In this document: positions 15,267 through 23,688 of the stretch, in pieces
How the letters are laid out: each line of letters opens with the position of its first letter
How positions within the stretch are numbered: position 1 is the stretch's first letter
DNA from: Nocardioides limicola
Lineage (GTDB): Bacteria > Actinomycetota > Actinomycetes > Propionibacteriales > Nocardioidaceae
Reading direction: 5' to 3'
Assembly (NCBI RefSeq): GCF_016827675.1
Contig: NZ_JAERJA010000001.1
Coordinates: forward strand, 186,001-250,000
Length of the DNA stretch: 64,000 bases
Notes under the pieces: generated by a model
Databases searched by the model: none
Told to the model about the DNA's origin: nothing
The model's input: the letters and a program-made list of their open reading frames with translations, nothing else
Made by a program: the position numbers and the translations under genes

Positions 15267-16750
15267 CAGTTGCCATCCATGGCGAACAGCATCGGGTCGA
15301 CCCGCACGTTGGCGTCGGCCATCTTCTCCAGGAACTTCGGCCGCAGTCCGGTGGAGACCAGCCGCCCCAGCCGGCGCCCCTCGGAGTCGTAGCCGGCGGA
15401 GTTGTCGTAGATGAAGATGTCCTGGAGGGTGATGATGTCGCCCTCCATCCGGTCGATCTCGGTGACGTGCGAGATGTGCCGGGTGCCGTCCTTGAAGCGG
15501 GTCTGGTGCACGATCACGTCCACCGCCGAGCTCACCTGCTCCCGGATCGCCCGCACCGGCAGGTCCATGCCGGCCATCAGCACCATCGTCTCCAGGCGGG
15601 CCAGGGTGTCCCGGGGGCCGTTGGAGTGCAACGTACAGATCGAGCCGTCGTGACCGGTGTTCATCGCCTGCAGCATGTCCAGCGCCGAGGAGTCGCGGAC
15701 CTCACCGACGACGATCCGGTCCGGCCGCATCCGCAGGCTGTTCTTGACCAGGTCGCGGATGGTGACCTCGCCCTTGCCCTCGATGTTCGGCGGCCGCGAC
15801 TCCAGCCGGACCACGTGGTCCTGCTTGAGCTGCAGTTCGGCGGCGTCCTCGATGGTGACGATCCGCTCGTCGTTGGGGATGAACGAACTCAACACGTTCA
15901 GCGTGGTGGTCTTGCCGGCGCCGGTGGAGCCGGAGACGATGATGTTCAACCGGGCCTTCACGCACGCCTCGAGGAAGTCCGCGGTGCGCTGTGACATGGT
16001 GCCGAACCGGACCAGGTCGTCGGCGGTGAACGGGTCGGTGGCGAACTTCCGGATCGTCAGCGCGGAGCCGTCCAACGACAGCGGCGGCACGATCGCGTTC
16101 ACACGGGAGCCGTCGGGCAGCCGGGCGTCCACCATCGGCGACGACTCGTCGACGCGACGGCCGATCCGGGTGACGATCTTCTCGATGGTGCGCCGCAGAT
16201 GCGCCTCGTCGGCGAAGGTCGTCTCGACCTTGACCAGCCTGCCGTGCTGCTCCAGGAAGATGTTGTCGTGGCCGTTGACCATCACCTCGGAGACGTCGTC
16301 GTCACGCAGGTACGGCTCGATCGGGCCGTAGCCGAGGATGTCGTCGCTGATCTCCTGGGTGACCCGGGCCCGGTCGGCGCCGGACAGCGGCCGGTCCTGG
16401 GTGGCCAGCACGTCCGCCAGCACCGTCTTGACCTTGCCCTCCAGCTCCTGCTGGTCGACGTTGGCGTCGTAGAGCTGCGGACCGAGTTGCTTGAGCAGTT
16501 CGGTGTGCACCGAGGACTTGATCTCCTCGATCCGGTCCGCAGCCTTGCGCCACGCGGCGCGCTTGCCGCTGCCGGCCTCCTCAGCGGCCGCAGCCGCAGT
16601 GGCGGCGCGCTTGCCCGGAGTGTTCCCACCCTCGGCGCGGGCCAACTCATCCTTGACCGGCGGCGCCTCCCCGGAGGCGTGCTTGCCACTGGCGTCCGGC
16701 TTCCCTCCCCGGGCAGCCGCTGCTGCGAGTCGATCTCCCAAAGAACTCAT
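15266..16750 (-). CDS. cpaF: CpaF/TadA secretion ATPase
   Basis: 494 residues. After a low-complexity Ala/Lys N-terminus comes the CpaF core: ILGYGPIEPYLRDDDVSEVM, Walker A GSTGAGKTT, Walker B-type RIVVGEVRD, and the His-box-like TGHDGSICTLHSNG. It powers Flp pilin polymerisation at the TadB/TadC platform. It overlaps both the cpaE stop and the tadB start by one or a few bases, so it is an operon core gene. Confidence 0.95.
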   Translation of the reverse strand: MSSLGDRLAAAAARGGKPDASGKHASGEAPPVKDELARAEGGNTPGKRAATAAAAAEEAGSGKRAAWRKAADRIEEIKSSVHTELLKQLGPQLYDANVDQQELEGKVKTVLADVLATQDRPLSGADRARVTQEISDDILGYGPIEPYLRDDDVSEVMVNGHDNIFLEQHGRLVKVETTFADEAHLRRTIEKIVTRIGRRVDESSPMVDARLPDGSRVNAIVPPLSLDGSALTIRKFATDPFTADDLVRFGTMSQRTADFLEACVKARLNIIVSGSTGAGKTTTLNVLSSFIPNDERIVTIEDAAELQLKQDHVVRLESRPPNIEGKGEVTIRDLVKNSLRMRPDRIVVGEVRDSSALDMLQAMNTGHDGSICTLHSNGPRDTLARLETMVLMAGMDLPVRAIREQVSSAVDVIVHQTRFKDGTRHISHVTEIDRMEGDIITLQDIFIYDNSAGYDSEGRRLGRLVSTGLRPKFLEKMADANVRVDPMLFAMDGN

Positions 16751-17946
16751 CAGCGTCCTCGTTTCCTCCCGAAGCGTCGCCGCTTCTCCTCACTGTCCAT
16801 GTCGTCGTCCGGCTCGGGTCTCCCTCCCGGTGGCACCGGCTCGTCCGCGAGCTCCTCCGCAAGTCGGCGGTAGGCCTTGCTGGCCTGCTGGTCCGGATCG
16901 GCGATCACGATCGGGCTGCCGGCGTTGGTGGCGGCCGCGATCCGCACCGAAGAACCGACCTCGACCGAGATCGGCATCCCCAGGATGCTCTCCACCCGCT
17001 CGTTGGTGATGCCCAACTCCGGATCGGCGCGGTTCAGCAACAGATGCCGTCGGTCCTTGGCCAACTGGAGCAGGTCCATCGTCTCCAGCGCCACCTTGAC
17101 GTTCTTCAACGTCGGCACGTCCAACGTGGCCACCACGACACACTCGTCGGTCTCGTCCAACGCGGTCAGAGTGAGCTCGTCGAAGCTCGGCGCCGTGTCC
17201 ACCACGACGTACTCGAACATCCCGGTCAACGTCCGCAGCACCCGAGAGACCAGCCGCGGGCTGATCCGGTCCCGGGCATCGGGCAGCGTCGGTGCGGCCA
17301 ACACCGACAGCGAGGCGTCATGCTTGGTCAGCAGCGACTCCAGCATCGCCGGGTCCAGGTCGTCCTCGGAGCCGATCGCCTGCTCCAGCGTGTGCGACGG
17401 CATCAACTGCAAGGTGATCGCCACGTCGCCGAACGCCAGGTCGAGGTCGACCAGGCACACCTGCCGGGCGCCACCATTGGCCAGCGCCAACGCCAGGTTC
17501 ACCGAGGCAGTGGTCTTGCCGACTCCACCCTTGGGGGAGAAGACGGTGATCATCTTGCCCTCGCGGTGCAGGCCACCCGCGCCACGCACCGCCACCCAGT
17601 ACTGGTACGCCGAGTCGACGGCGCCGCGCACCGCCTCCTGGTCACCGAGGCCGACCACATCACGGGCGCCGGCCGCCATCGCCTGCCGGAGCACACCGGC
17701 ATCGAGGTCGGCGTCCTCCCGGACGATCACCACCGAGGTGGTGGGCCGGGAGAACCGCAACTTCGCGGCGATGTCGGTCGCCTCGTTCAGGTCGACGCTC
17801 GGCCCGAGCACCACGACGTACTCCTCGGGGTGCCGGTCCAACCAGGCATCGAGGTGAGCCCGCGAATCCATCACGTGCGACCCGGCCGGCATCACCGGAC
17901 TGAGCTTGGCGGCCGTCTCCGGTGCCTTTTCAACGACGACAGGCAT
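16750..17946 (-). CDS. cpaE: CpaE/TadZ-like ParA-family ATPase with receiver-like N-domain
   Basis: 398 residues. Residues ~20-125 look like a degenerate receiver domain. The MinD/ParA-type ATPase begins ITVFSPKGGVGKTTASVNLA (deviant Walker A), with VCLVDLDLAFGD and VVVDTAPSFDE following. TadZ proteins localise the pilus machine at the pole. The tail is acidic then basic (EEKRRRFGRKRGR). It sits 21 nt after cpaB and overlaps cpaF. Confidence 0.92.
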   Translation of the reverse strand: MPVVVEKAPETAAKLSPVMPAGSHVMDSRAHLDAWLDRHPEEYVVVLGPSVDLNEATDIAAKLRFSRPTTSVVIVREDADLDAGVLRQAMAAGARDVVGLGDQEAVRGAVDSAYQYWVAVRGAGGLHREGKMITVFSPKGGVGKTTASVNLALALANGGARQVCLVDLDLAFGDVAITLQLMPSHTLEQAIGSEDDLDPAMLESLLTKHDASLSVLAAPTLPDARDRISPRLVSRVLRTLTGMFEYVVVDTAPSFDELTLTALDETDECVVVATLDVPTLKNVKVALETMDLLQLAKDRRHLLLNRADPELGITNERVESILGMPISVEVGSSVRIAAATNAGSPIVIADPDQQASKAYRRLAEELADEPVPPGGRPEPDDDMDSEEKRRRFGRKRGR

Positions 17947-17967
17947 GGTGGCTTCCTAGCCTCTCCC

Positions 17968-18735
17968 TCAGAAGAGGTTGATGATGGTGGCTCCGGGACC
18001 GGCGGACAGTTCGCTGGACTCGGTGGTCAGGCCGAACGCGAGTTGGCCGATCTCCTGGGCGAGCAGGATCTTCTCCGCCTGCTCCTTGGTCACTGCCAAC
18101 GTGATCAGGGTCCGTGGCAACTGCTCCGACACGGTGCCGCCGTCCTCGGTGGTCACCGTGGTGGTGATCGGGGTGGTGGATCCGACGCCGAGCACCTGTA
18201 CGCGGTCCAGTAGCAGACGGCTGAAAGCGAGGGTGGTCTGTGCCCCATCCTGGTTGCCACCCTGGCTGCCGGTCTCCTCCGCACGGGTCACGAAGATCGC
18301 CACCTCGGAGCTGGGGCTGACGAAGCCGGCCACCCGGGCCGGGTCGGTCAGGTTCACCGACATCGCGATCATCCCCTCGGGGATCTGCAGCACCGCCGAA
18401 GCGCCCTCGGCGCCGGCGCCGAACTTGCCCGGGATCAACTGCTCACCGGGGAAGATCCGGGTCAACGCCACCTGGCCGGAGATCTCCGTGGTGGACGTCA
18501 GCGCCCCCGGGAGGATCTGCTCGGACGGCACCGGCTGCAACTGCAGCTTCCCGGCGCGCTGCGCGACGTCGATGCTCTCACCGGGCTCGATCGTGGTGAC
18601 CACCCGGAGCACCTCCTGGGCGTTGAACCGCTCCTCGGCGCGGGTGTCCGCCCCACGGGCGTACAGGAAGACCAACAGTGTGCCCAGCGCGGCGATCACT
18701 GCGGCTACCAGCAACAAAACCTTGCGACGATCCAT
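17968..18735 (-). CDS. cpaB: CpaB/RcpC-like Flp pilus assembly protein
   Basis: 255 residues. One N-terminal membrane helix (KVLLLVAAVIAALGTLLVFL) is followed by an SAF-type domain (VVTTIEPGESIDV) and the RcpC domain (IPEGMIAMSVNL ... VAIFVTR). In actinobacteria it is membrane-anchored and periplasmic-side. ATG 18735 has a strong GGAGGG site about 8 nt upstream. It is the first gene of the assembly operon, so the operon promoter should be in 18736-18910, which holds the 16-nt candidate operator and two AAGTAGG-type repeats. Confidence 0.88.
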   Translation of the reverse strand: MDRRKVLLLVAAVIAALGTLLVFLYARGADTRAEERFNAQEVLRVVTTIEPGESIDVAQRAGKLQLQPVPSEQILPGALTSTTEISGQVALTRIFPGEQLIPGKFGAGAEGASAVLQIPEGMIAMSVNLTDPARVAGFVSPSSEVAIFVTRAEETGSQGGNQDGAQTTLAFSRLLLDRVQVLGVGSTTPITTTVTTEDGGTVSEQLPRTLITLAVTKEQAEKILLAQEIGQLAFGLTTESSELSAGPGATIINLF

Positions 18736-18834
18736 CGTGTGTTCCCTCCTCGGAACGCGCTCGACACGCATCCCCCCTCTGTCACAGCTCCATCAGCCGT
18801 CACAGTCCTACTTGGCCAAAGCCTGCCCTACTTG

Positions 18835-18850
18835 CCGGGACCTTGGGACC
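18835..18850 (+). promoter_or_regulatory. candidate operator upstream of cpaB
   Basis: CCGGGACCTTGGGACC, 15/16 identical to the motif upstream of flp (10208-10223) but in opposite orientation relative to the gene it precedes. It lies 100 nt upstream of the cpaB ATG. Confidence 0.4.
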
Positions 18851-18910
18851 GGATTGACCAACTGTGCGCAAATTGAGATCGGTCCCTGCCCTCCCAGTCA
18901 GGGAGACGGC

Positions 18911-20710
18911 TCAACGTGCGAACAATGACTCGACTTCGTCACGCAATTCGCGCATCACCACATTGCGCTTGAGTTTGAGGCTCGGGGTCAGAAGTCCCGC
19001 CTCCTCGGTCCAGTCGTCGGCGAGCACCGTGAACTTCCGGATCGACTCGGCCTTGGAGACCGCCTGGTTCGCGTCATCGACGGCCGCCTGGATCTCGGCG
19101 AGCAGATCCGGATCGTCCACCAGCTCCGCGGCACCACCGGACTTGCCGTGCTGCTCGGCCCACGCCGGCAGCGCCTCAGCATCCAGGGTGATCAGGGCCG
19201 CGATGAACGGCTGCCCGTCACCGACCACCATGCACTGGGAGACCAGGGCGTGGCCGCGCAGCCGGTCCTCCAGCACCGTCGGGGCGACGTTCTTGCCGCC
19301 CGCGGTCACCAGGATCTCCTTCTTCCGGCCGGTGATCCGCACGAAACCCTCGTCGTCGACCTCGCCGACGTCGCCGGTGTGGAACCAGCCGTCGTTGCTC
19401 AACACCTCACGGGTGGCGTCCTCGCGGCCCCAGTAGCCGGTGAAGACCTGACCGCCGCGGAACAGCAACTCCCCGTCGTCGGCCACCCGCACCGCCGTGC
19501 CCGGCAACGGCCGGCCGACGGTGCCGATCTTCTGCGCCTCGGGCAGGTTCACCGTCACCGCGGCCGTGGTCTCGGTGAGCCCGTAGCCCTCGAGCACGTT
19601 CAGGCCGATGCCCCGATAGAAGTGGCCCAGCCGTTCCCCGAGCGGCGCTCCGCCGGAGACGGCGTACTCACAGTTCCCGCCGAGCTTCTCCCGCAGCGTG
19701 CCGTAGACGAGCTTGTCGAAGACCGCATGCCGGGCCTTGAGCCGCAGCGGCATCCGGCCGCCGTCCAGCGCCCGGGACCAGGCGATCGCAGTGTCCGCGG
19801 CCGCATTGAAGATCTTGCCCTTGCCGTCGGCGGTGGCGCGCTGGGAGGCGGTGTTGAACACCTTCTCGAAGACCCGCGGCACCGCCAGGATGAACGTGGG
19901 GGAGAAGGACTCGAAGTCCTCCAGCAGCCGGGTGATGTCCGCGGCATGCCCGAGCCGCACCCGGGCCTTGATGCAGCCGACCTGGATGATCCGCGCGAAG
20001 ACATGCGCCAACGGCAGGAACAGCAGCGTTGAGGCACCCTCGGTGGTGAACAGCTGGTCCAGCTCCTCGACAGCCACCGAGAGCTCGAACTCGAAGCCGC
20101 CGTGCGTCAGTTGGCAGCCCTTCGGCTCACTGGTGGTCCCCGAGGTGTAGACGATCGAGGCCAGGTCGCCCGGCCCCGCCTGGGTACGACGCTCCTCCAG
20201 GTCGGCGTCGGAGATGTCGGCGCCGAGCCGGGAGAGCACCTCGATCGCGTTGTCGTCGAGGGACCAGACGTGGTTCAGGTCGGGCAGGTCGCCGCGGCAC
20301 GCCGCCACCTTGGCCAGGTGGGCGGCGTCCTCGACCACCACCGCCTTGGCGCCGGAGTCGCCCAGGTAGTGCTGCACCTGCGCGGTGGCGGCGGTCTCGT
20401 AGATCGGCACCGTCACCGCCCCGGCGAACCAGATGGCGTAGTCGAGCAGCGTCCACTCGTACCGGGTCCGCGACATCAGCCCCAGCCGGTCGCCCGGCTC
20501 GATGCCGGCAGCCACCAGGCCCTTGGCCACCGCGACCACCTCGGCGTGGAACTGGGCCGCGGTCACCGGCAGCCATTCGGTGGCATTGGCGGTGCTCCGC
20601 TTGCTCAGGACGACCACGTCACCGTGGTCGCGAGCATTGGTGACCACGTCATCGGTGAGGTTCCCGGTGGTCGGCAGGTCGATCGTCAGGGGGGTCGAGA
20701 ACTCGCGCAC
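18911..20710 (-). CDS. long-chain fatty-acid-CoA ligase (FadD15-like)
   Basis: 599 residues, the usual FadD15 length. It has the P-loop-like IVYTSGTTSEPKGCQLTHGG, the adenylate motif GYGLTETTAAVTVN, the hinge GWFHTGDVGEVDDEGFVRIT and the catalytic Lys near LKLKRNVV. It activates long fatty acids to acyl-AMP and then acyl-CoA for beta-oxidation or lipid building. GTG 20710 (VREFSTPL) matches the family N-terminus and has TAGCCT 7 nt upstream. It is divergent from the SRPBCC gene with only 28 bp between the start codons. Confidence 0.93.
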   Translation of the reverse strand: MREFSTPLTIDLPTTGNLTDDVVTNARDHGDVVVLSKRSTANATEWLPVTAAQFHAEVVAVAKGLVAAGIEPGDRLGLMSRTRYEWTLLDYAIWFAGAVTVPIYETAATAQVQHYLGDSGAKAVVVEDAAHLAKVAACRGDLPDLNHVWSLDDNAIEVLSRLGADISDADLEERRTQAGPGDLASIVYTSGTTSEPKGCQLTHGGFEFELSVAVEELDQLFTTEGASTLLFLPLAHVFARIIQVGCIKARVRLGHAADITRLLEDFESFSPTFILAVPRVFEKVFNTASQRATADGKGKIFNAAADTAIAWSRALDGGRMPLRLKARHAVFDKLVYGTLREKLGGNCEYAVSGGAPLGERLGHFYRGIGLNVLEGYGLTETTAAVTVNLPEAQKIGTVGRPLPGTAVRVADDGELLFRGGQVFTGYWGREDATREVLSNDGWFHTGDVGEVDDEGFVRITGRKKEILVTAGGKNVAPTVLEDRLRGHALVSQCMVVGDGQPFIAALITLDAEALPAWAEQHGKSGGAAELVDDPDLLAEIQAAVDDANQAVSKAESIRKFTVLADDWTEEAGLLTPSLKLKRNVVMRELRDEVESLFAR

Positions 20711-20717
20711 ACCATGC

Positions 20718-20730
20718 AGGCTAGTACCCT
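20718..20730. promoter_or_regulatory. paired divergent -10 elements for fadD and the SRPBCC gene
   Basis: Minus-strand TAGCCT (20718-20723) lies 7 nt before the fadD GTG, and plus-strand TACCCT (20725-20730) lies 8 nt before the SRPBCC ATG. Both fit leaderless starts, and the two hexamers are one base apart, so the promoters must exclude each other sterically or share regulation. Confidence 0.45.
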
Positions 20731-20738
20731 CAGGTGCC

Positions 20739-21176
20739 ATGGCAGAGCAGACCACCTCGTCAATCGTGATCGAGGCGAGCCCCGCCGCGGTGATGGACGT
20801 GATCGCAGACTTCGCGTCGTACCCGACCTGGGCCAAGGGAGTGAAGACGGCCGAGGTGCACGGGACCACCCCCGAGGGGCGTGCCGAGCGGGTCGCCTTC
20901 CGGCTGGAGGTGCCGCCGATCAAGGACTCCTACACGCTCGCCTACACCTGGCAGGGCGACGATCAGGTCACCTGGACCCTCGTCGAGGCGGGCATGCTGA
21001 CCGCCCTCGACGGCGCCTACGTGCTCCGGGACCTCGGTGGCCGCACCGAGGTGACGTACCGGCTGGCGCTCGATGTCTCGGTGCCGCTGATCGGCATGCT
21101 CAAGCGCAAGGGGGAGAAGATGCTCATCGACACCGCACTCAAGGGGCTCAAGACGCGCGTCGAGTCACTTGCCTGA
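20739..21176 (+). CDS. SRPBCC / polyketide cyclase-like protein
   Basis: 145 residues with the START-like pattern: SIVIEASPAAVMDVIADFAS at the N-terminus, a beta-grip middle and a long C-terminal helix (LIGMLKRKGEKMLIDTALK). These proteins bind hydrophobic ligands; the mycobacterial homologue next to fadD15 is TB16.3 (Rv2185c). Lipid-ligand handling next to an acyl-CoA ligase is plausible but inferred. ATG 20739 is supported by the leaderless -10. The next gene starts about at its stop codon. Confidence 0.88.
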   Translation: MAEQTTSSIVIEASPAAVMDVIADFASYPTWAKGVKTAEVHGTTPEGRAERVAFRLEVPPIKDSYTLAYTWQGDDQVTWTLVEAGMLTALDGAYVLRDLGGRTEVTYRLALDVSVPLIGMLKRKGEKMLIDTALKGLKTRVESLA

Positions 21177-21180
21177 CCGC

Positions 21181-22356
21181 GTGCGCATCCTCCTCTTCAC
21201 CGGCAAGGGCGGCGTCGGCAAGTCGACGGTCGCCTCCGGCACCGCTGCCCTGGCCGCGGCCTCCGGACAGCGGACCCTGGTGCTCTCCACCGACGCCGCG
21301 CACTCGCTGGCGGACGCGTTCGGGGTCCCGGTCGGACCCGAGCCGACCCAGGTGGCCGACCACCTGTTCGTGCAGCAGGTGGACGCACAACTGCGTTTCG
21401 AGCAGTCCTGGGCCGACATCCAGCGCTACATGCTCACCGTCCTCGACGTCGCCGGGGTGGACCCGGTGGCCGCCGAGGAACTGACCGTGATCCCCGGTGC
21501 CGAGGAGGTGCTGGCGCTGCTGGAACTGCGCCTGCACGCGCTCTCGGGTGAGTGGGACGTGATCATCGTCGACTGTGCCCCGACCGCTGAGACGCTGCGG
21601 CTGCTCGCACTCCCCGAGGCGCTGGGGTGGTACATGCAGCGCGTCTTCCCGACCGAACGGCGGGTCGTCAAGGCGCTGGGCCCGGTGCTGTCCAAGGCTG
21701 CCGGGGTGCCGATGCCCAAGGACGACGTCTTCGACGCCATCGAGCGGCTGCATCGCGAGCTCGATGAGGTGCGTCAGCTGCTCAGTGGCCCGAACGCGAG
21801 CGTCCGGCTGGTGCTCACCCCCGAGAACGTGGTCGTCGCCGAGGCCCGCCGCTCCTGGACGACGCTGTCGCTGTACGGCTACCGGGTGGACAGCGTCGTC
21901 GCCAACCGGGTCTTCCCCGACTCCGACGCCGACGAATGGCGCGCGGGCTGGGTGGAGGCCCAACGTGAGGTGCTGGCCGGCGTGGAGCAGTCGTTCGCGC
22001 CGCTGCCGGTCTACCGATCGACGTACCGGACCGGAGAGCCTGTCGGTGTCGACGCGTTGGCCGACCTTGCCGCCGACGTGTACGGCGGAGCCGACCCGCT
22101 GGCGCTGCCGGTCGGGGACGGACCGTTCCGGATCACCCGCCACGACACCGGCGCGGTGGTCGAGCTGGCGCTGCCCGGGGCTACCCGGGACCAGGTCGAC
22201 CTGGGACGCAACGGCGACGAACTGGTGGTGACCGTGGGATCGTATCGGCGGGTGCTGTCACTGCCGGCCAGCCTGTCCCGGCTCGGCATCGCCGGTGCCC
22301 GAGTGACCGACGGCACGCTACGAGTGCGCTTCGAGGGAGGTGACGTGAATGGGTGA
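21181..22356 (+). CDS. ArsA/GET3-like anion-transporting ATPase family protein
   Basis: 391 residues. It has the Walker A LLFTGKGGVGKSTVASG, a switch-like LVLSTDAAHSLADAFG and the Walker B-type VIIVDCAPTAETLRLL. The C-terminal ~80 residues form a small all-beta domain (DTGAVVELALPGA ... LRVRF) like the Hsp20-type tail of actinobacterial ArsA-like proteins. No arsenic genes are near, so arsenic export is unlikely; the conserved SRPBCC/ArsA/DUF5304 set suggests membrane-lipid or tail-anchor work (inference). GTG 21181 is chosen; a TTG at 21169 is possible. Confidence 0.85.
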   Translation: MRILLFTGKGGVGKSTVASGTAALAAASGQRTLVLSTDAAHSLADAFGVPVGPEPTQVADHLFVQQVDAQLRFEQSWADIQRYMLTVLDVAGVDPVAAEELTVIPGAEEVLALLELRLHALSGEWDVIIVDCAPTAETLRLLALPEALGWYMQRVFPTERRVVKALGPVLSKAAGVPMPKDDVFDAIERLHRELDEVRQLLSGPNASVRLVLTPENVVVAEARRSWTTLSLYGYRVDSVVANRVFPDSDADEWRAGWVEAQREVLAGVEQSFAPLPVYRSTYRTGEPVGVDALADLAADVYGGADPLALPVGDGPFRITRHDTGAVVELALPGATRDQVDLGRNGDELVVTVGSYRRVLSLPASLSRLGIAGARVTDGTLRVRFEGGDVNG

Positions 22357-22750
22357 CGAACACGACGACATCGGCTCCGCCGCCGAGGAGGCAGCGAAGT
22401 TGTTCCATGCCCTGACCGACTGGGCCAAGGAGTCCGGCGGCGGCCTCGGCGACGGCGTAGCCTCGATGGCGTCCCAGGCCTCGCACGCCTTCCACGAGGT
22501 CAACGAGCACATCGCCACCGGCGCCGCCGAGTGCCAGTACTGCCCGGTCTGCCGGGTCGTGCACCTGGTCCGCGAGACCAGCCCGGAGGTGAAGACCCAC
22601 CTCGCGGTCGCCGCCAGCCACTTCGCCCAGGCCGCGGCCGGCATCCTGGCCACCGCCGTCCCGGACCCCGCCGAAGGCGGCCGGCAGCGTGACGAGCCCC
22701 GAGTTCAGCACATCGACCTCGATGATGAGGCGGAGGACCCTCAGGAATGA
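22349..22750 (+). CDS. DUF5304-like conserved actinobacterial protein
   Basis: 133 residues, acidic and helical. A CQYCPVCRVVHLVRE segment carries two overlapping CxxC motifs, possibly a metal site. It overlaps the ArsA-like gene by 8 bp and shares ATGA with the first ROK kinase. GGGAGG lies about 8 nt before ATG 22349. It resembles Rv2183c by context. No biochemical role is known to me. Confidence 0.75.
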   Translation: MGDEHDDIGSAAEEAAKLFHALTDWAKESGGGLGDGVASMASQASHAFHEVNEHIATGAAECQYCPVCRVVHLVRETSPEVKTHLAVAASHFAQAAAGILATAVPDPAEGGRQRDEPRVQHIDLDDEAEDPQE

Positions 22751-23688
22751 CCACCCTTGCCTGCGGCGTGGATGTCGGCGGCACCAAGATCGCCGCCGGA
22801 GTCGTGGACACCGCCGGGACCGTGCTGGCGCAGGTGCGCGCCGTGTCGCCCGCCGCTGACCCGGCCGCGATCACCGACACCATCGTCGGCCTGGTCGACC
22901 AGTTGCGCGCGGCCCACGACGTCGGCTCCGTCGGCGTCGGAGCCGCCGGCTTCATCGACGCCGACCGCGCGACGGTCCGGTTCGCCCCTAACATCGCCTG
23001 GCGCGAGGAGCCCCTCGGCGCGGCATTGCACCACCGGCTCGGACTGTCGGTGGTGGTCGAGAACGACGCCAACGCGGCCGCCTGGGGCGAGTACGCGTTC
23101 GGAGCCGGCCGGGGAGCCGACACGATGCTGACCGCCACCCTCGGCACCGGGGTCGGCGGGGGGTTGATCCTCGGCGGACACCTGCACCGCGGCAGCCACG
23201 GGATGGCCGCTGAGATCGGCCACCTGCGACTGACCCCCGACGGACCGCTCTGTGGCTGCGGCAAGCGCGGCTGCCTGGAGACCTACTCGTCCGGCACCGC
23301 CCTGGTCCGCCGGGCCCGGGAGGACGTCGAGGCCGGGTTGCCCGGCACCGAACACCTCCGGGCGCTGGCCAACGGCGCCGTGACCGGGCCGATGGTCACC
23401 GAGGCGGCGATGGCCGGCGACCGCTACGCGATCACGCTGCTGGCCGAGGTGGGGCGCCACCTCGGCTACGGCCTGGCCTCACTCTGCGCGGTCCTCGACC
23501 CCGACACCATCGTGATCGGCGGCGGCATGGTCGCCGCTGGCGAGCTCGTCCTCGGCCCGGCCCGGGACAGTCTCGCCGCCGAGCTGAGCGCCGCCGCGCA
23601 CCGGCCACCACCGGCGCTGCTGCCGGCAACCCTGGGCAACACCGCCGGGCTGATCGGCGCCGCCGACCTCTCCCGGATGATGACGTGA
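22747..23688 (+). CDS. ROK-family sugar kinase (glucokinase-like) 1
   Basis: 313 residues. ATP-binding GVDVGGTKIAAG, sugar-binding ENDANAAAWGEYAFG with the catalytic Asp, TLGTGVGGGLI, and the zinc motif CGCGKRGCLE. ROK kinases with these features phosphorylate glucose using ATP or polyphosphate. The ATG overlaps the DUF5304 stop (ATGA), and its own end overlaps the second ROK gene by 4 bp. Confidence 0.88.
   Translation: MTTLACGVDVGGTKIAAGVVDTAGTVLAQVRAVSPAADPAAITDTIVGLVDQLRAAHDVGSVGVGAAGFIDADRATVRFAPNIAWREEPLGAALHHRLGLSVVVENDANAAAWGEYAFGAGRGADTMLTATLGTGVGGGLILGGHLHRGSHGMAAEIGHLRLTPDGPLCGCGKRGCLETYSSGTALVRRAREDVEAGLPGTEHLRALANGAVTGPMVTEAAMAGDRYAITLLAEVGRHLGYGLASLCAVLDPDTIVIGGGMVAAGELVLGPARDSLAAELSAAAHRPPPALLPATLGNTAGLIGAADLSRMMT

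Noticed and set aside
9526..18735. Recent horizontal transfer of the tad locus
   Set aside because: Base composition and codon use look like the neighbours, and no integrase, attachment repeats or tRNA edge flank it.
21181..22356. Arsenite efflux ATPase
   Set aside because: No arsB, arsR or arsC nearby; the gene context is the conserved SRPBCC/DUF5304 set.
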